Of a stretch of 64,000 nt of DNA, positions 1 to 8,254 are shown in pieces. The translations under genes and the position numbers were made by a program. Below the pieces are notes generated by a model. The model was not told where the DNA came from and ran no database searches. It saw nothing but the letters and a program-made list of their open reading frames with translations. This DNA is from Gammaproteobacteria bacterium (GTDB taxonomy: Bacteria > Pseudomonadota > Gammaproteobacteria > Xanthomonadales > SZUA-36): positions 1-64,000 of the forward strand of contig JAJRYF010000082.1 of NCBI GenBank assembly GCA_024275935.1, written 5' to 3'. Position 1 is the first letter of the stretch. The number at the start of each line of letters is the position of its first letter.

Positions 1-189
1 GCAATTGTAAGTGCAGATCAGCCGGTATTAAATGCCGTCGTTTCACTATCTGCCATTCTGGTAATCCTGATTACCTGGCTGGTCGAGTTTATCTACCCAA
101 AACTAGACCCCAGGATCACCTCAAACTCTCTGTACTCATGGCCGCAGACTACCACTGAACCTGCTAATTACAGGGTGGGGATAAAATGA
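1..189 (+). CDS. ABC peptide-type permease, C-terminal fragment (OppB/DppB/SapB family)
   Basis: This is the last 62 codons of a reading frame that enters from the left edge and stops at TGA 187-189. The visible part has one hydrophobic segment followed by a short tail with YPKLDPRI. That resembles the end of DppB/OppB permeases, where the final membrane helix is followed by a Y-x-x-x-DPR motif. The stop overlaps the ATG of the next permease gene (ATGA), as expected for the first of two permease subunits in an oligopeptide/dipeptide importer. Substrate cannot be told. The family assignment rests on this motif plus the neighbouring genes. Confidence 0.75.
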   Translation, partial: AIVSADQPVLNAVVSLSAILVILITWLVEFIYPKLDPRITSNSLYSWPQTTTEPANYRVGIK

Positions 190-1022
190 CCTTACCCAGA
201 GTAGTTAAACGCTCTAAGTTCTCTTTTTTGCAGCTCGGCTCGGCAACGCTATTAGCGTTTGCAATTGTGCTGCTAATCATGACCATATACCCACTACCAG
301 CCTGGCAGGCTGTAGGCCCCGAACGACATGCTGGGGCTAGTCTAAGTCACCCTTTAGGCACCAACGCACTAGGCCAGGACATTGCCGCACGGGCGTTACA
401 GGCAAGCTGGAACTCCCTACGCATAGGTATTACGGTAACCCTGATTAGCGGAACCTTAGGGGTGCTGTTTGGTTTACTGGCAGGTTGGTATTCCGGGCGT
501 TGGCCAAGTGCGGTTATTCTGTGGCTAACCGGGGTAATGGAAGCTATTCCGTTCTACCTGTTTGTAGCCGCTATGGCCTTTGCCTTCCGGCAGCTTGGCT
601 GGTCAATGGAACTGGCTATGATCGCCTCCTTCTGGACCACCATGGCACGCCTTATACGCGGCGAAGTTATCCGCTTAAAGCAGCGCGACTTTGTTCTCTC
701 AGCCCGGGCCATTGGCTTACCACCATGGCGCATCCTGCGCAGCCATATCCTGCCGAACTTGCTCCCGGTATTACTGGTACAGTTTAGTTTAATCTTCATT
801 TCTGCAATCAAGTCTGAGGTAATTCTCAGCTTCCTTGGGCTAGGCGATAGCGGTAGCATTAGCTGGGGTTTGATGATAGCTGAAAGCACCCAGGAGGTTA
901 TAAACGGCCATTACTGGAACTTTATCAGCGCCTCAATATTACTCTTTATGCTGGTCTTCTCTGTCAGCCTGATAACCGATAAGCTCCAGTCCCTTACAGA
1001 CCCCCGCCAAGGGACTACTTGA
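186..1022 (+). CDS. ABC peptide-type transporter permease (OppC/DppC/SapC family)
   Basis: A 278-residue inner-membrane permease of the binding-protein-dependent type. It has an N-terminal membrane segment (about residues 17-39), then a periplasmic loop containing HPLGTNALGQDI, a signature of the DppC/OppC family (usually HxLGTDxxGRD). The EAA-type cytoplasmic loop that docks on the ATPases is visible around residues 160-182 (SARAIGLPPWRIL). The start ATG overlaps the stop of the upstream permease, and the stop overlaps the next ATPase start, so the genes are translationally coupled. Length is normal for the family. The substrate (peptides, nickel or antimicrobial peptides as in Sap) is not determinable because the binding-protein gene lies outside the window. 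Confidence 0.9.
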   Translation: MTLPRVVKRSKFSFLQLGSATLLAFAIVLLIMTIYPLPAWQAVGPERHAGASLSHPLGTNALGQDIAARALQASWNSLRIGITVTLISGTLGVLFGLLAGWYSGRWPSAVILWLTGVMEAIPFYLFVAAMAFAFRQLGWSMELAMIASFWTTMARLIRGEVIRLKQRDFVLSARAIGLPPWRILRSHILPNLLPVLLVQFSLIFISAIKSEVILSFLGLGDSGSISWGLMIAESTQEVINGHYWNFISASILLFMLVFSVSLITDKLQSLTDPRQGTT

Positions 1023-1993
1023 TGCAGCCACTGGTTAAAATTTCCGACCTTTGTATCCGCTACCCGGGCATGGACTCTATCGCTGCACTCCGGCATATCG
1101 ACATGGAAATCCAGCCTGGCGGTAGCTGTGGCATAGTTGGTGAGTCCGGCTGTGGTAAAACCACGCTGGCACTCGCGTTGATGGGAATGTTGCCCCCGGG
1201 CTGTGACTGGCAAGGCAAGATTCGGATAAATGATTCAGCGGTTGATCTCTACAACCCAACTGGACGGCGTTCTCCGCGGGATCAGATAGCGATGGTTTTC
1301 CAGAATCCGCAAACGGCATTAAATCCGGTAATTACCGTTGGCCGTCAAATTATTCGAGTAATCAGGCGACAAGGCTTGCGGCGGAATCGCGATCAACAAA
1401 TCAAGCTCGCCGAAATACTCAAGCTGGTAGAGCTTAGAGCAACCGTGGCCAAGCTCTACCCACACCAGCTTTCTGGCGGAATGCAGCAACGGGTAATGCT
1501 GGCAATGGCGCTGGCCAAGCAGGCAAAGCTATTGATAGCTGATGAGCCCACCACTTCTTTGGATGCCCAAACCAGATTACAAATACTCGACCTGCTGGGG
1601 CGTTTGCAGCAACAGCAACAACTGGCAATACTGCTTATTAGTCACGACCTCACAGCAATTGCCAGAATTTGCCAACAAGTATTGGTTATTTATCAGGGCC
1701 GGGTAGTAGAGGATGCCCCACAAGAGATGATGTTTGCCCAACCGCGGCACCCATATAGCGCCGGCTTATTAGCAGCCATACCGAAAATCCATCGACAGCG
1801 TCCCGACCTGTTAGTTAGCCTGCCAGGCGAGCCAGATTTAAGCGCCGTTACCACAGCTTGTAATTTTGCAAGTCGTTGCGGGTATGCAGATAGCTTCTGT
1901 GAACAACAACGGCCACCCTTAAATCACGACCGTGACCCGCGCCAACGCTTCGCCTGTTTTAACCCCAGACCCTGCCCTGAGGACAGCATATGA
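1022..1993 (+). CDS. ABC peptide-type transporter ATPase (OppD/DppD/SapD family)
   Basis: A 323-residue cytoplasmic ATPase that powers the importer. Visible motifs are Walker A GESGCGKTT (about residues 40-48), Q-loop FQNPQTALNP, signature LSGGMQQR (about 150), Walker B LLIADEPTTSLD (about 170) and the switch histidine in ISHD. The C-terminal oligopeptide-transporter extension is present, with HPYSAGLLAAIP and a cysteine cluster that in relatives of this family often binds an iron-sulfur cluster. The ATG at 1022 is preferred over an adjacent TTG at 1019; it overlaps the preceding stop by one base. The stop overlaps the next gene by ATGA, which supports a dppBCDF-like operon. Confidence 0.92.
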   Translation: MQPLVKISDLCIRYPGMDSIAALRHIDMEIQPGGSCGIVGESGCGKTTLALALMGMLPPGCDWQGKIRINDSAVDLYNPTGRRSPRDQIAMVFQNPQTALNPVITVGRQIIRVIRRQGLRRNRDQQIKLAEILKLVELRATVAKLYPHQLSGGMQQRVMLAMALAKQAKLLIADEPTTSLDAQTRLQILDLLGRLQQQQQLAILLISHDLTAIARICQQVLVIYQGRVVEDAPQEMMFAQPRHPYSAGLLAAIPKIHRQRPDLLVSLPGEPDLSAVTTACNFASRCGYADSFCEQQRPPLNHDRDPRQRFACFNPRPCPEDSI

Positions 1994-2940
1994 GCATTAC
2001 CGGGGTAAGTGCCAGAGGCTTAACTAAGTACTGGCGAGGCCCGGGGCCAACGCAGACCCTGGCCCTTGATGATTTAAGCATTGATATTTCTAAGGGCAGT
2101 ACCTATGGCCTAGTGGGCGAATCAGGCAGCGGTAAATCGACTCTAGCACTAGCGTTATTACGCTTAATTCAACCTGATAAAGGTGAGGTTATAGTTGATG
2201 GGCACCAAATTTATGCGCTTGATGAGCGTGCCTTAAGAGCTCAGCGCAGAGATATGCAGCTGGTCTTCCAGAATCCACAGGCGGCAATGAACCCACGCCA
2301 TAGCATTGCCGAAATCATCTTAGAGCCACTGCATGTACATAACATCGGCACCCCAATACAGCGCCATCAGCAGTTGCAAAACTTAATGGAGATGGTGGGG
2401 CTAAGCAAAAATTTGGCACCCCGTTTCCCACACCAACTCTCTGGCGGTCAACAACAACGAGCAATGATCGCCCGCGCTCTTGCCTCCCGCCCAAGCTTCC
2501 TGATTACCGACGAGCCAGTATCTGCACTCGATGCCCCCATCCAGGCGCAGATACTCAACCTGCTCAGAGAGCTACAGCGCGAACTTGGGTTTACCATGCT
2601 GTTTATCTCCCATGACCTGGCGGTGGTCCAATTTATAGCAGATACAATCGGTGTAATGTATCAAGGCCGACTTATAGAGCAAGCCGAGAATAAGGTTTTA
2701 TTTAACAACCCATGCCATCCATATACTGAAAACCTGTTAGCCGCTGCGGGAGCTGGACAACGCCAAACATTCACCAGAAAAAGCCCTGCTACAGATAGCA
2801 GCCCAACCTTGAAAGCAGCTTGTGTTTACGCTCCTGCCTGCCCGGTAGCTACCCGGGATTGCCAACAAAAAGCTCCTGCAACCACATATATCAACAAATC
2901 CCCTGAACATTGGGTAAAATGTCTACACTATGAAAAATAA
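1990..2940 (+). CDS. ABC peptide-type transporter ATPase (OppF/DppF/SapF family)
   Basis: The second, 316-residue ATPase of the importer; the family pairs one D-type and one F-type subunit. Walker A GESGSGKST (about residue 43), Q-loop FQNPQAAMNPR, signature LSGGQQQR (about 151), Walker B FLITDEPVSALD (about 171) and ISHD are all intact. The C-terminal HPYTENLLAA motif and the Cys-containing tail (CVYAPACPVATRDC) are typical of the oligopeptide-transporter C-terminal domain. It starts at ATG 1990 inside the upstream stop. It runs 11 bases into the following lipoprotein gene, which is therefore probably read on the same transcript. Confidence 0.92.
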   Translation: MSITGVSARGLTKYWRGPGPTQTLALDDLSIDISKGSTYGLVGESGSGKSTLALALLRLIQPDKGEVIVDGHQIYALDERALRAQRRDMQLVFQNPQAAMNPRHSIAEIILEPLHVHNIGTPIQRHQQLQNLMEMVGLSKNLAPRFPHQLSGGQQQRAMIARALASRPSFLITDEPVSALDAPIQAQILNLLRELQRELGFTMLFISHDLAVVQFIADTIGVMYQGRLIEQAENKVLFNNPCHPYTENLLAAAGAGQRQTFTRKSPATDSSPTLKAACVYAPACPVATRDCQQKAPATTYINKSPEHWVKCLHYEK

Positions 2941-3460
2941 GTTATCTACAGCCAGCCTGTGCATCCTGTTAGCTTTCTTACTGAGCGCCTGTGGTGAAAG
3001 CAAAATCAGCAACCAGCCACCACAAGTATTTATTGCGGACCTACAAATCCAACAAGAACAATTACAAATCCAGTTGCAAATTCGCAATATAAATCTTGAG
3101 GCTATGCTCAACAGCCAGATTAGCTTTAAGTTTAAACTTGCCGGCATAGATGTTTTCAATGGCGACAAACTCTTAAACCTCAGCCTTGACAGCAAGGGGA
3201 CCGAACAAATAAGTTGGGTGGGAACACCCAATACTGGCGCTATGAAGCTTTTGCAAAGGTTAGGTGACGGCAGTTTGAAGAGCCTTGATTATCACCTAAC
3301 TGGCCAGTTCGTCAGTGGCACTAAGGGCAAAAAATCTGATATCAAGCAAGCTGGAAAAGTATTTGCAGTCCCTGGAAAACCCGGACACTTCAGGCTGGCG
3401 GGAATCTCTGGCAATACCAGACTAAATCATGACCGCGCGAGTGGGTCAGCAGGCCACTAA
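2930..3460 (+). CDS. putative lipoprotein of unknown function
   Basis: A 176-residue protein with a type II signal peptide: positively charged start, hydrophobic run, and lipobox LLSAC with the lipidated cysteine at residue 21. The mature part is rich in Gln/Leu/Ile with short alternating beta-like segments and no recognised catalytic motif. Its ATG lies 11 bases inside the end of the ABC ATPase gene, so it is likely co-translated with the importer. A periplasmic accessory role for the transporter is a guess from this position only. I do not recognise the family. Confidence 0.7.
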   Translation: MKNKLSTASLCILLAFLLSACGESKISNQPPQVFIADLQIQQEQLQIQLQIRNINLEAMLNSQISFKFKLAGIDVFNGDKLLNLSLDSKGTEQISWVGTPNTGAMKLLQRLGDGSLKSLDYHLTGQFVSGTKGKKSDIKQAGKVFAVPGKPGHFRLAGISGNTRLNHDRASGSAGH

Positions 3461-3495
3461 GTTGGTTTTTAATTTGAGCAAATGAGGAAATATTA

Positions 3496-4059
3496 ATGGA
3501 AATTACCATTGAACTAAGCGAAACAGATCTTGACCACTTCCGCGAGGTGATGAAAAAAATTCGGGATAAAACCACATCTTTAGCTGAAGATGAAGTTATT
3601 TCCCAAGCACGGCAACTGTTACAAGATGTGCGCGATACTAGCGCTCCTAACTTTATTCGCGAGCGAATCAATCGTTTGGAAACCCTAATTGCCATGTTGC
3701 AAGACAAGGGCTGGGGCATTAACGATGAAGATCGGCAACGGGTTCTACATGCTCTGTCTTATTTCGCCGACCCAGAAGATTTGATTCCAGACGACATTCC
3801 GGGCTTAGGCTTTCTTGATGATGCCATTATGATTGAATTAGTCACTCAAGAGTTACAACACGAGATTTCCGCCTACCGCGACTTCCTGGTTTATCGGGCT
3901 GCCGAGGGCAGTCGAATTGGCACCGAAGTGGCCGAAAATCTGGAGCGCGGAGACTGGCTGGAGAATCGCCGCAAACAACTCCACTCCCGTATGCGTCGTC
4001 GTCGCCGTAGAGGTACAACAGGCGGCAGCACTAGTGGCTCATCTTTCTCAGTTTTCTAG
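3496..4059 (+). CDS. DUF1232 (YkvA-like) domain protein
   Basis: A 187-residue protein. The segment at about residues 85-125 (ALSYFADPEDLIPDDIPGLG, then FLDDA) matches the DUF1232/YkvA pattern, in which a Y-x-x-x-P-x-D-x-I-P-D core precedes a helical hairpin. The N-terminal 70 residues look helical and acidic. The C-terminus ends in an arginine-rich stretch (RMRRRRRRG) and a Gly/Ser/Thr tail, a possible nucleic-acid or membrane-surface contact, though this is inference. DUF1232 has no firmly established function. The ATG at 3496 has a GAGG element about 10 bases upstream. Confidence 0.75.
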   Translation: MEITIELSETDLDHFREVMKKIRDKTTSLAEDEVISQARQLLQDVRDTSAPNFIRERINRLETLIAMLQDKGWGINDEDRQRVLHALSYFADPEDLIPDDIPGLGFLDDAIMIELVTQELQHEISAYRDFLVYRAAEGSRIGTEVAENLERGDWLENRRKQLHSRMRRRRRRGTTGGSTSGSSFSVF

Positions 4060-4072
4060 GAAAGCACACTAA

Positions 4073-4096
4073 TAAGACCCCTGCACAGGGGCCTTA
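4073..4096. terminator. candidate bidirectional terminator hairpin
   Basis: A 10-base stem with one mismatch (TAAGaCCCCT / AGGGGcCTTA) and a 4-base loop lies between the convergent ends of the DUF1232 gene and the acetyltransferase gene. The A/T-rich flank gives short U runs on either strand but no long T tract, so termination strength is uncertain. Confidence 0.55.
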
Positions 4097-4098
4097 TA

Positions 4099-4557
4099 TC
4101 AAGATGGCTTATACATTTCTATATGCGGAATCTGATCTTCCAGATATACATCTCCAGTCGCTACAAAGCCCAAGCTGGAATAAAACTCGGTTAAATGTTG
4201 TTGTGCTGAAAGCCGTATGCCAGCCCCGGGGAAGCGCATCTCTGTGCCGCTCATACCCTCCTCCATCAACCCTCTGCCCAAGCCACTACCACGGTGAGTT
4301 GCGCTAATAATCACCCGCCCAATGGAAGGCTCTACATACTTGACCCCAGGGGCCAGTAAGCGTAAATATGCAACCAGCGAATTTCCATCCCAGGCACACA
4401 GATGCCAGGCCTGCTGGTCTTTATTATCCAGATCTTGGTACGCACAATTTTGTTCAACCGCAAAGACATCCATCCGCAGAGCAATAATCTGGTAAAGTTG
4501 CCGCGTACTTAAGTCATCAAAGTGATACCACTTCCAGTTTATTTTATCTTTATTCAT
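4099..4557 (-). CDS. elaA: ElaA-type GNAT N-acetyltransferase
   Basis: A 152-residue GCN5-related acetyltransferase. The N-terminal LRMDVFAVEQNCAYQDLD block is the hallmark of the ElaA subgroup. The acetyl-CoA binding loop is visible as IISATHRGSGLGRGLMEEG, and the C-terminal FYSSLGF completes the fold. ElaA proteins are small cytoplasmic acetyltransferases whose physiological substrate is not settled. I start at the ATG at 4557, because the family begins just before the W-x-W-x-x-F-x-x-L segment; an upstream ATG at 4575 would add six residues. The gene is divergent from the next one with only about 16 bases between start codons, so any promoter must sit inside the neighbouring coding sequence. 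Confidence 0.85.
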   Translation of the reverse strand: MNKDKINWKWYHFDDLSTRQLYQIIALRMDVFAVEQNCAYQDLDNKDQQAWHLCAWDGNSLVAYLRLLAPGVKYVEPSIGRVIISATHRGSGLGRGLMEEGMSGTEMRFPGAGIRLSAQQHLTEFYSSLGFVATGDVYLEDQIPHIEMYKPS

Positions 4558-4573
4558 GCAAATATCATAACCC

Positions 4574-5698
4574 ATGCATAGTTCTGAAATCAGCCATCAT
4601 AATGAGCTACTTCATTTGCCCATATTTGTCGCTATAGAATACGCGGCCGATGAGCTTAGCCTAACGCCCGTGGTTTTTAACAAATCCAGCGGCCAACAGT
4701 TGCTGGCGCACCTGGCAGCCGACCTGGCCGCTATTGATCAGGGAATTGCTAAAACCGCAATTACCACCAGCGCAGCACTTTATGATCAAGCCCAGTTAAT
4801 CCGCCCCGGACTACCTCTGTTTCGAGTGCTTTCAGAGCTTTTAGAAGCCAGCTTCAGCGGCCAGCAGTTTCAGCCGCGGATGTTGGCCTTCGGTGCTCAT
4901 GATGGCACGCTGCCACAACTAGAATTACAACCTGATGCTAATTTACCCATTGGTCCCTTTCGCCTGATTCCACTTCAACTTAGCGGGCCTGCCGAACTTA
5001 TCAAGTCATTGGCTGAACAACTGGAGCATCATTTTCTGGAACAAGGCCAACTCTCGGCACACAGCGCCCAATGGCTGCAGGAAGAGCTGGAGCAAAAAAT
5101 CGCACATATACGCTTCATGACTCTCAATGATGTTCTGGCAATGCTGTACCTGCAATTGGAAACTATTGGCCTGGAAGCTGTTTGGGGCTGGCTGGAGAAG
5201 ATGCTGCAAACTCCGAATTTTAGTCAGAAACTGGAAGTCCAGAATGGCCCGGAACTTAGTTATACCAACGGCGTGGTCGAATTTCAATTTCGCAGCTTTG
5301 ACAGCTGGGCAAAAAACCAATCTAACAGCCCTGAGTTACAGCCACAGTATATCCAATGGCTTAACAGCTATCGCCAGCTCACTTTATTGTTGCAGGCTCA
5401 CGGGCTTAGAGTAGAGCTGTTACAAACTGACGATATAAACACCAACCTTTATTGCGAAGACGCAGGTCAACGGGAGGGACTAGATAGCATAACCATGCAT
5501 CTGGACCCACAACTGGGCTTATTAGCTATCAGCGTGCTAACCGCCGGCCAACACTACAACTATTACCCTTTAAGTCAAACCGGACTAAAGGACTTGCAAG
5601 CGTTGATCCAGGAGCGCTACCCGAAAACTTACCCAATACATAAGTATAATGGCCTCTGTATTGATGCCGATGGCCGCCGACTAAGTACTAATTTATGA
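4574..5698 (+). CDS. conserved-looking protein of unknown function, coupled to a SET-domain gene
   Basis: A 374-residue soluble protein with no signal peptide and no membrane segment. The middle (about residues 140-260) is leucine-rich and probably helical. The region around residues 240-260 (NGVVEFQFRSFDSW) and the C-terminal third are beta-rich with many aromatic residues. I see no catalytic signature and do not recognise the family. The gene starts 16 bases from the divergent elaA start, with no clear ribosome-binding site. It ends in a 4-base ATGA overlap with the SET-domain gene, suggesting the two are translated together and might work as a pair, for example with this protein as substrate or partner of the methyltransferase (inference only). 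Confidence 0.65.
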   Translation: MHSSEISHHNELLHLPIFVAIEYAADELSLTPVVFNKSSGQQLLAHLAADLAAIDQGIAKTAITTSAALYDQAQLIRPGLPLFRVLSELLEASFSGQQFQPRMLAFGAHDGTLPQLELQPDANLPIGPFRLIPLQLSGPAELIKSLAEQLEHHFLEQGQLSAHSAQWLQEELEQKIAHIRFMTLNDVLAMLYLQLETIGLEAVWGWLEKMLQTPNFSQKLEVQNGPELSYTNGVVEFQFRSFDSWAKNQSNSPELQPQYIQWLNSYRQLTLLLQAHGLRVELLQTDDINTNLYCEDAGQREGLDSITMHLDPQLGLLAISVLTAGQHYNYYPLSQTGLKDLQALIQERYPKTYPIHKYNGLCIDADGRRLSTNL

Positions 5699-6024
5699 AA
5701 ACCAACTACAATACCAATCCACTAGCAGTCGTTAATGAATCGCCTATCCATGGCCGGGGATTATTTGCGCGTACTGATATCCCCGCTGACACCCTGATTG
5801 GTGAATACGCAGGCAAGCCAACTCAGGCCAACGATATGCATGTATTGTGGGTCTGGAATGAGCAAGCCGACCGCTGGGAAGGCGTAAACGGTGACAATGA
5901 AATGCGCTTCCCGAACCATTCCTCAAAGCCAAATGCCGAATTCTACGAAACTGAGTTATATGCCTTGCGGGATATTCCCGAAGGTGAAGAAATCACCTTC
6001 GACTATCAATGGGATGAAGCTTGA
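5695..6024 (+). CDS. small SET-domain protein (putative lysine methyltransferase)
   Basis: A 109-residue, single-domain SET protein. The three core motifs are visible: the N-terminal ESPIHGRGLFA (residues about 15-26, the GxG turn that binds S-adenosylmethionine), the PNHSSKPNAE motif matching the usual N-H-x-x-x-P-N, and the C-terminal GEEITFDYQW, supplying the catalytic tyrosine. Eukaryotic SET enzymes methylate lysines; bacterial stand-alone versions are of mostly unknown target. The Cys normally seen in NHSCxPN is Ser here, and no post-SET cysteines are present. It is translationally coupled to the unknown upstream gene. Confidence 0.82.
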   Translation: MKTNYNTNPLAVVNESPIHGRGLFARTDIPADTLIGEYAGKPTQANDMHVLWVWNEQADRWEGVNGDNEMRFPNHSSKPNAEFYETELYALRDIPEGEEITFDYQWDEA

Positions 6025-6081
6025 ATCTTTACCCCGCCAACCCCATCTGTAGAACAACAGAAAATACACTCGGAGAACCCC

Positions 6082-7005
6082 ATGAGTCTTGACAACACAA
6101 CCCGCGAAACTATCGAAAACCACCTCCAACAAAACAAAGTTGTATTGTTTATGAAGGGTACTCCTGAGCAACCCATGTGTGGCTTTTCCGCCCAAACAAT
6201 AGGCCTGCTAAACCAGCTTTTACCGCAATACCACACAATTAATGTACTCGCTGATGAAGCTATCCGCGAAGGCATCAAAGTTTACGGCGATTGGCCCACA
6301 ATCCCGCAACTGTATATAAGTGGTGAGCTAATCGGCGGCTGTGACATTATTACCGGAATGTTCAACTCCGGCGAGTTGCACGAGATGTTGGGCCAAGCAA
6401 AACCTGACCGCACGCCACCAGAGATTCAAATCACCGACCTGGCAGTTAAAAATATCAGCGAGGCTATGAGTGGTCACTCTGATTTGGCATTACACTTTAG
6501 CATTGACAACGGCTGGCAAGCTCGCTTCCAATTAGGCCCTGCTGAAGGCCACGAGATCGAAGTTAAAGCCAACGGCATGGTAATTCTTATGGATATTGCC
6601 ACTGCCCAAAAAGCCAAAGGTGCGGTTATTGACTGGGTAGACACGCTGGAAGGTGAAGGCTTGAAAATCGACCTGCCAGGAGCCCCGAAGCCGGTTGACC
6701 AATTGACAGTTACTGACTTACAGCAAAAACTTACTAATAGCGAAATTCTGTTACTGGATATTCGTAATGAGAATGAGCGCGCATTGGCAACTATTGCAGG
6801 CTCTGAGCCACTGGATAAGGCCATGCTGGCAAAACTCGAATCCATGCCCAAAGACACCGCCATGGCGTTTATCTGCCATCATGGCAATAGCTCACAAGGC
6901 GCAGCTGAGCATTTTCGGCGTAAAGGTTTTACCAATATCTACAATGTAGCTGGTGGAGTTAATGCCTGGTCATTGGAGGTTGATGATTCTGTGCCCCAGT
7001 ATTAA
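6082..7005 (+). CDS. monothiol glutaredoxin (Grx4 type) fused to HesB-like and rhodanese domains
   Basis: A 307-residue, three-domain cytoplasmic protein. Residues 1-105 are a Grx4-type monothiol glutaredoxin with the CGFS active site (Cys33), the WPTIPQLYI cis-proline region and GGCDI glutathione-binding motif. Residues about 110-205 resemble an A-type Fe-S carrier (HesB/IscA fold) but contain none of its three conserved cysteines. Residues about 210-307 are a rhodanese-like domain with active-site loop CHHGNSSQ (Cys265) and a closing GGVNAWS motif. GrxD proteins carry or traffic [2Fe-2S] clusters, so a link to cluster trafficking or sulfur transfer is likely. A Shine-Dalgarno GGAG precedes ATG 6082. 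Confidence 0.88.
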   Translation: MSLDNTTRETIENHLQQNKVVLFMKGTPEQPMCGFSAQTIGLLNQLLPQYHTINVLADEAIREGIKVYGDWPTIPQLYISGELIGGCDIITGMFNSGELHEMLGQAKPDRTPPEIQITDLAVKNISEAMSGHSDLALHFSIDNGWQARFQLGPAEGHEIEVKANGMVILMDIATAQKAKGAVIDWVDTLEGEGLKIDLPGAPKPVDQLTVTDLQQKLTNSEILLLDIRNENERALATIAGSEPLDKAMLAKLESMPKDTAMAFICHHGNSSQGAAEHFRRKGFTNIYNVAGGVNAWSLEVDDSVPQY

Positions 7006-7010
7006 AGGCT

Positions 7011-7062
7011 ACCTGCTTTATAGCCCATGCTAGTTGGGGCATACCCCAACTCCCAGGCAGGT
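7011..7062. terminator. bidirectional terminator-like nested hairpin
   Basis: An inner perfect 8-bp stem AGTTGGGG/CCCCAACT with a 4-base loop (7032-7051) sits inside an outer stem ACCTGC/GCAGGT (7011-7016 with 7057-7062). The outer flanks (AAAGG and CCTTT) pair further. It lies between two convergent genes and probably ends both transcripts. Confidence 0.65.
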
Positions 7063-7078
7063 CCTTTATGTATGAGTG

Positions 7079-8047
7079 CTAACGCAGGCCCGGAGTAGAA
7101 TTAAGCAAAAAATCCGGGCAGAACTCATTGGCTATATTAAGGGCCTGCTCATTAACCTCCTTGTTACTAGTTAGCTCTAAACCTTGTTTCCCTCTCTGTG
7201 CCCACTGCCCAGTAAAAAAAATACTAAGCGTCTGATCCAAGACCGGGTCATTTAAGCCGCAAATTCCAGAAGCTACCAGATAAGCACCCCCAAGTGTCCG
7301 ACGATAAGGGGTGAAATACCCCTGGCCAGTGTAACTTCTACCCAATGCAAACAAAGCTAACTGTGGCTCCTCCACTTTATTTAAGAGTGTATATTCCATC
7401 GCTCGTTGTTCATATTCGAGCAGTGCAGTACCTACAAGAAAACTTTGTCTATCAGTCGGTGCCCAAAGCGCGTATAGCAACCTCGCCATGGGGTTGCCAG
7501 TATCTGCCGCATCAATTATCGAGCTTAGAACCCGCAGATTAGTTTCCTCATCTGTAATGCCTTCTGGCTGATTAACATTGAGCTGTTGATAAAACTGATC
7601 ACACATGTTCTTTTTATTTTCGGCTGCTCTTACAAAAAAACCCGCCTCCAACATATTAGCTACTTCTTCAGGCATACCTTGCGCCTTCATCTGTTTACTC
7701 TGTTCACGAGCAGCTTCAACTAAATAGTCTTTATTTCGACATTGAACCATTTTCTTCTGAAAGTCCATCACCGCTGCCAACTCCCCCGCCAACGCAGCCT
7801 GTAACAACGACTGGTTTTCATCAGCTAGTATTGCCGGTGCATTTTCCGGTTGCTGGTTTATAGTTTCAACTTCGCTTAGGACTTTCTCTTGCGATGAGTC
7901 TTTTAAGTGAAGACTTGAAGGTTGCCCAGTTGTGGGTTTTTTGACGGGACTTTCACTAGATTCATCCTCCCTTGAGAAGTGGATACCTATATAAACAAGC
8001 GTTGCTAATAGAACAAGAATCAAAAAGAACCGTGTTAATCTCTTCAT
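7079..8047 (-). CDS. membrane-anchored protein of unknown function
   Basis: A 322-residue protein with one N-terminal hydrophobic segment (about residues 5-24, preceded by Lys-Arg), a Ser/Pro/Thr-rich linker (about 28-65), then a largely helical periplasmic part. The later region (about 180-280) has alternating small and aromatic residues suggestive of Sel1/TPR-like helices (for example GNPMARLLYALW and ALFALGRSYTGQGYF), but the repeats are too irregular for a firm call. No catalytic motif was seen. It is monocistronic, facing the glutaredoxin gene. Confidence 0.65.
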   Translation of the reverse strand: MKRLTRFFLILVLLATLVYIGIHFSREDESSESPVKKPTTGQPSSLHLKDSSQEKVLSEVETINQQPENAPAILADENQSLLQAALAGELAAVMDFQKKMVQCRNKDYLVEAAREQSKQMKAQGMPEEVANMLEAGFFVRAAENKKNMCDQFYQQLNVNQPEGITDEETNLRVLSSIIDAADTGNPMARLLYALWAPTDRQSFLVGTALLEYEQRAMEYTLLNKVEEPQLALFALGRSYTGQGYFTPYRRTLGGAYLVASGICGLNDPVLDQTLSIFFTGQWAQRGKQGLELTSNKEVNEQALNIANEFCPDFLLNSTPGLR

Positions 8048-8254
8048 TCACTGTCACCATTTATTTAGTCAAAAATTGAATGCAAAACCCATAAGTCTAA
8101 ATTATTCTAGCTGACTGAACTGACATGTAAAACCGTGGGCGGGTAAGGCGATAGCAGCATGATAGCACTAAACTCATTCTTTTTAGTAACCCAGCCGCAT
8201 GACCCAATGCAGCAAAAAGCAGTCTAATTTCTCGGGGGTTTTGAGTCAACTTAA

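Noticed and set aside
8048-8254. Gap between two minus-strand envelope genes
   Set aside because: Searched for small frames, hairpins and repeats; nothing convincing beyond AT-rich promoter-like stretches.
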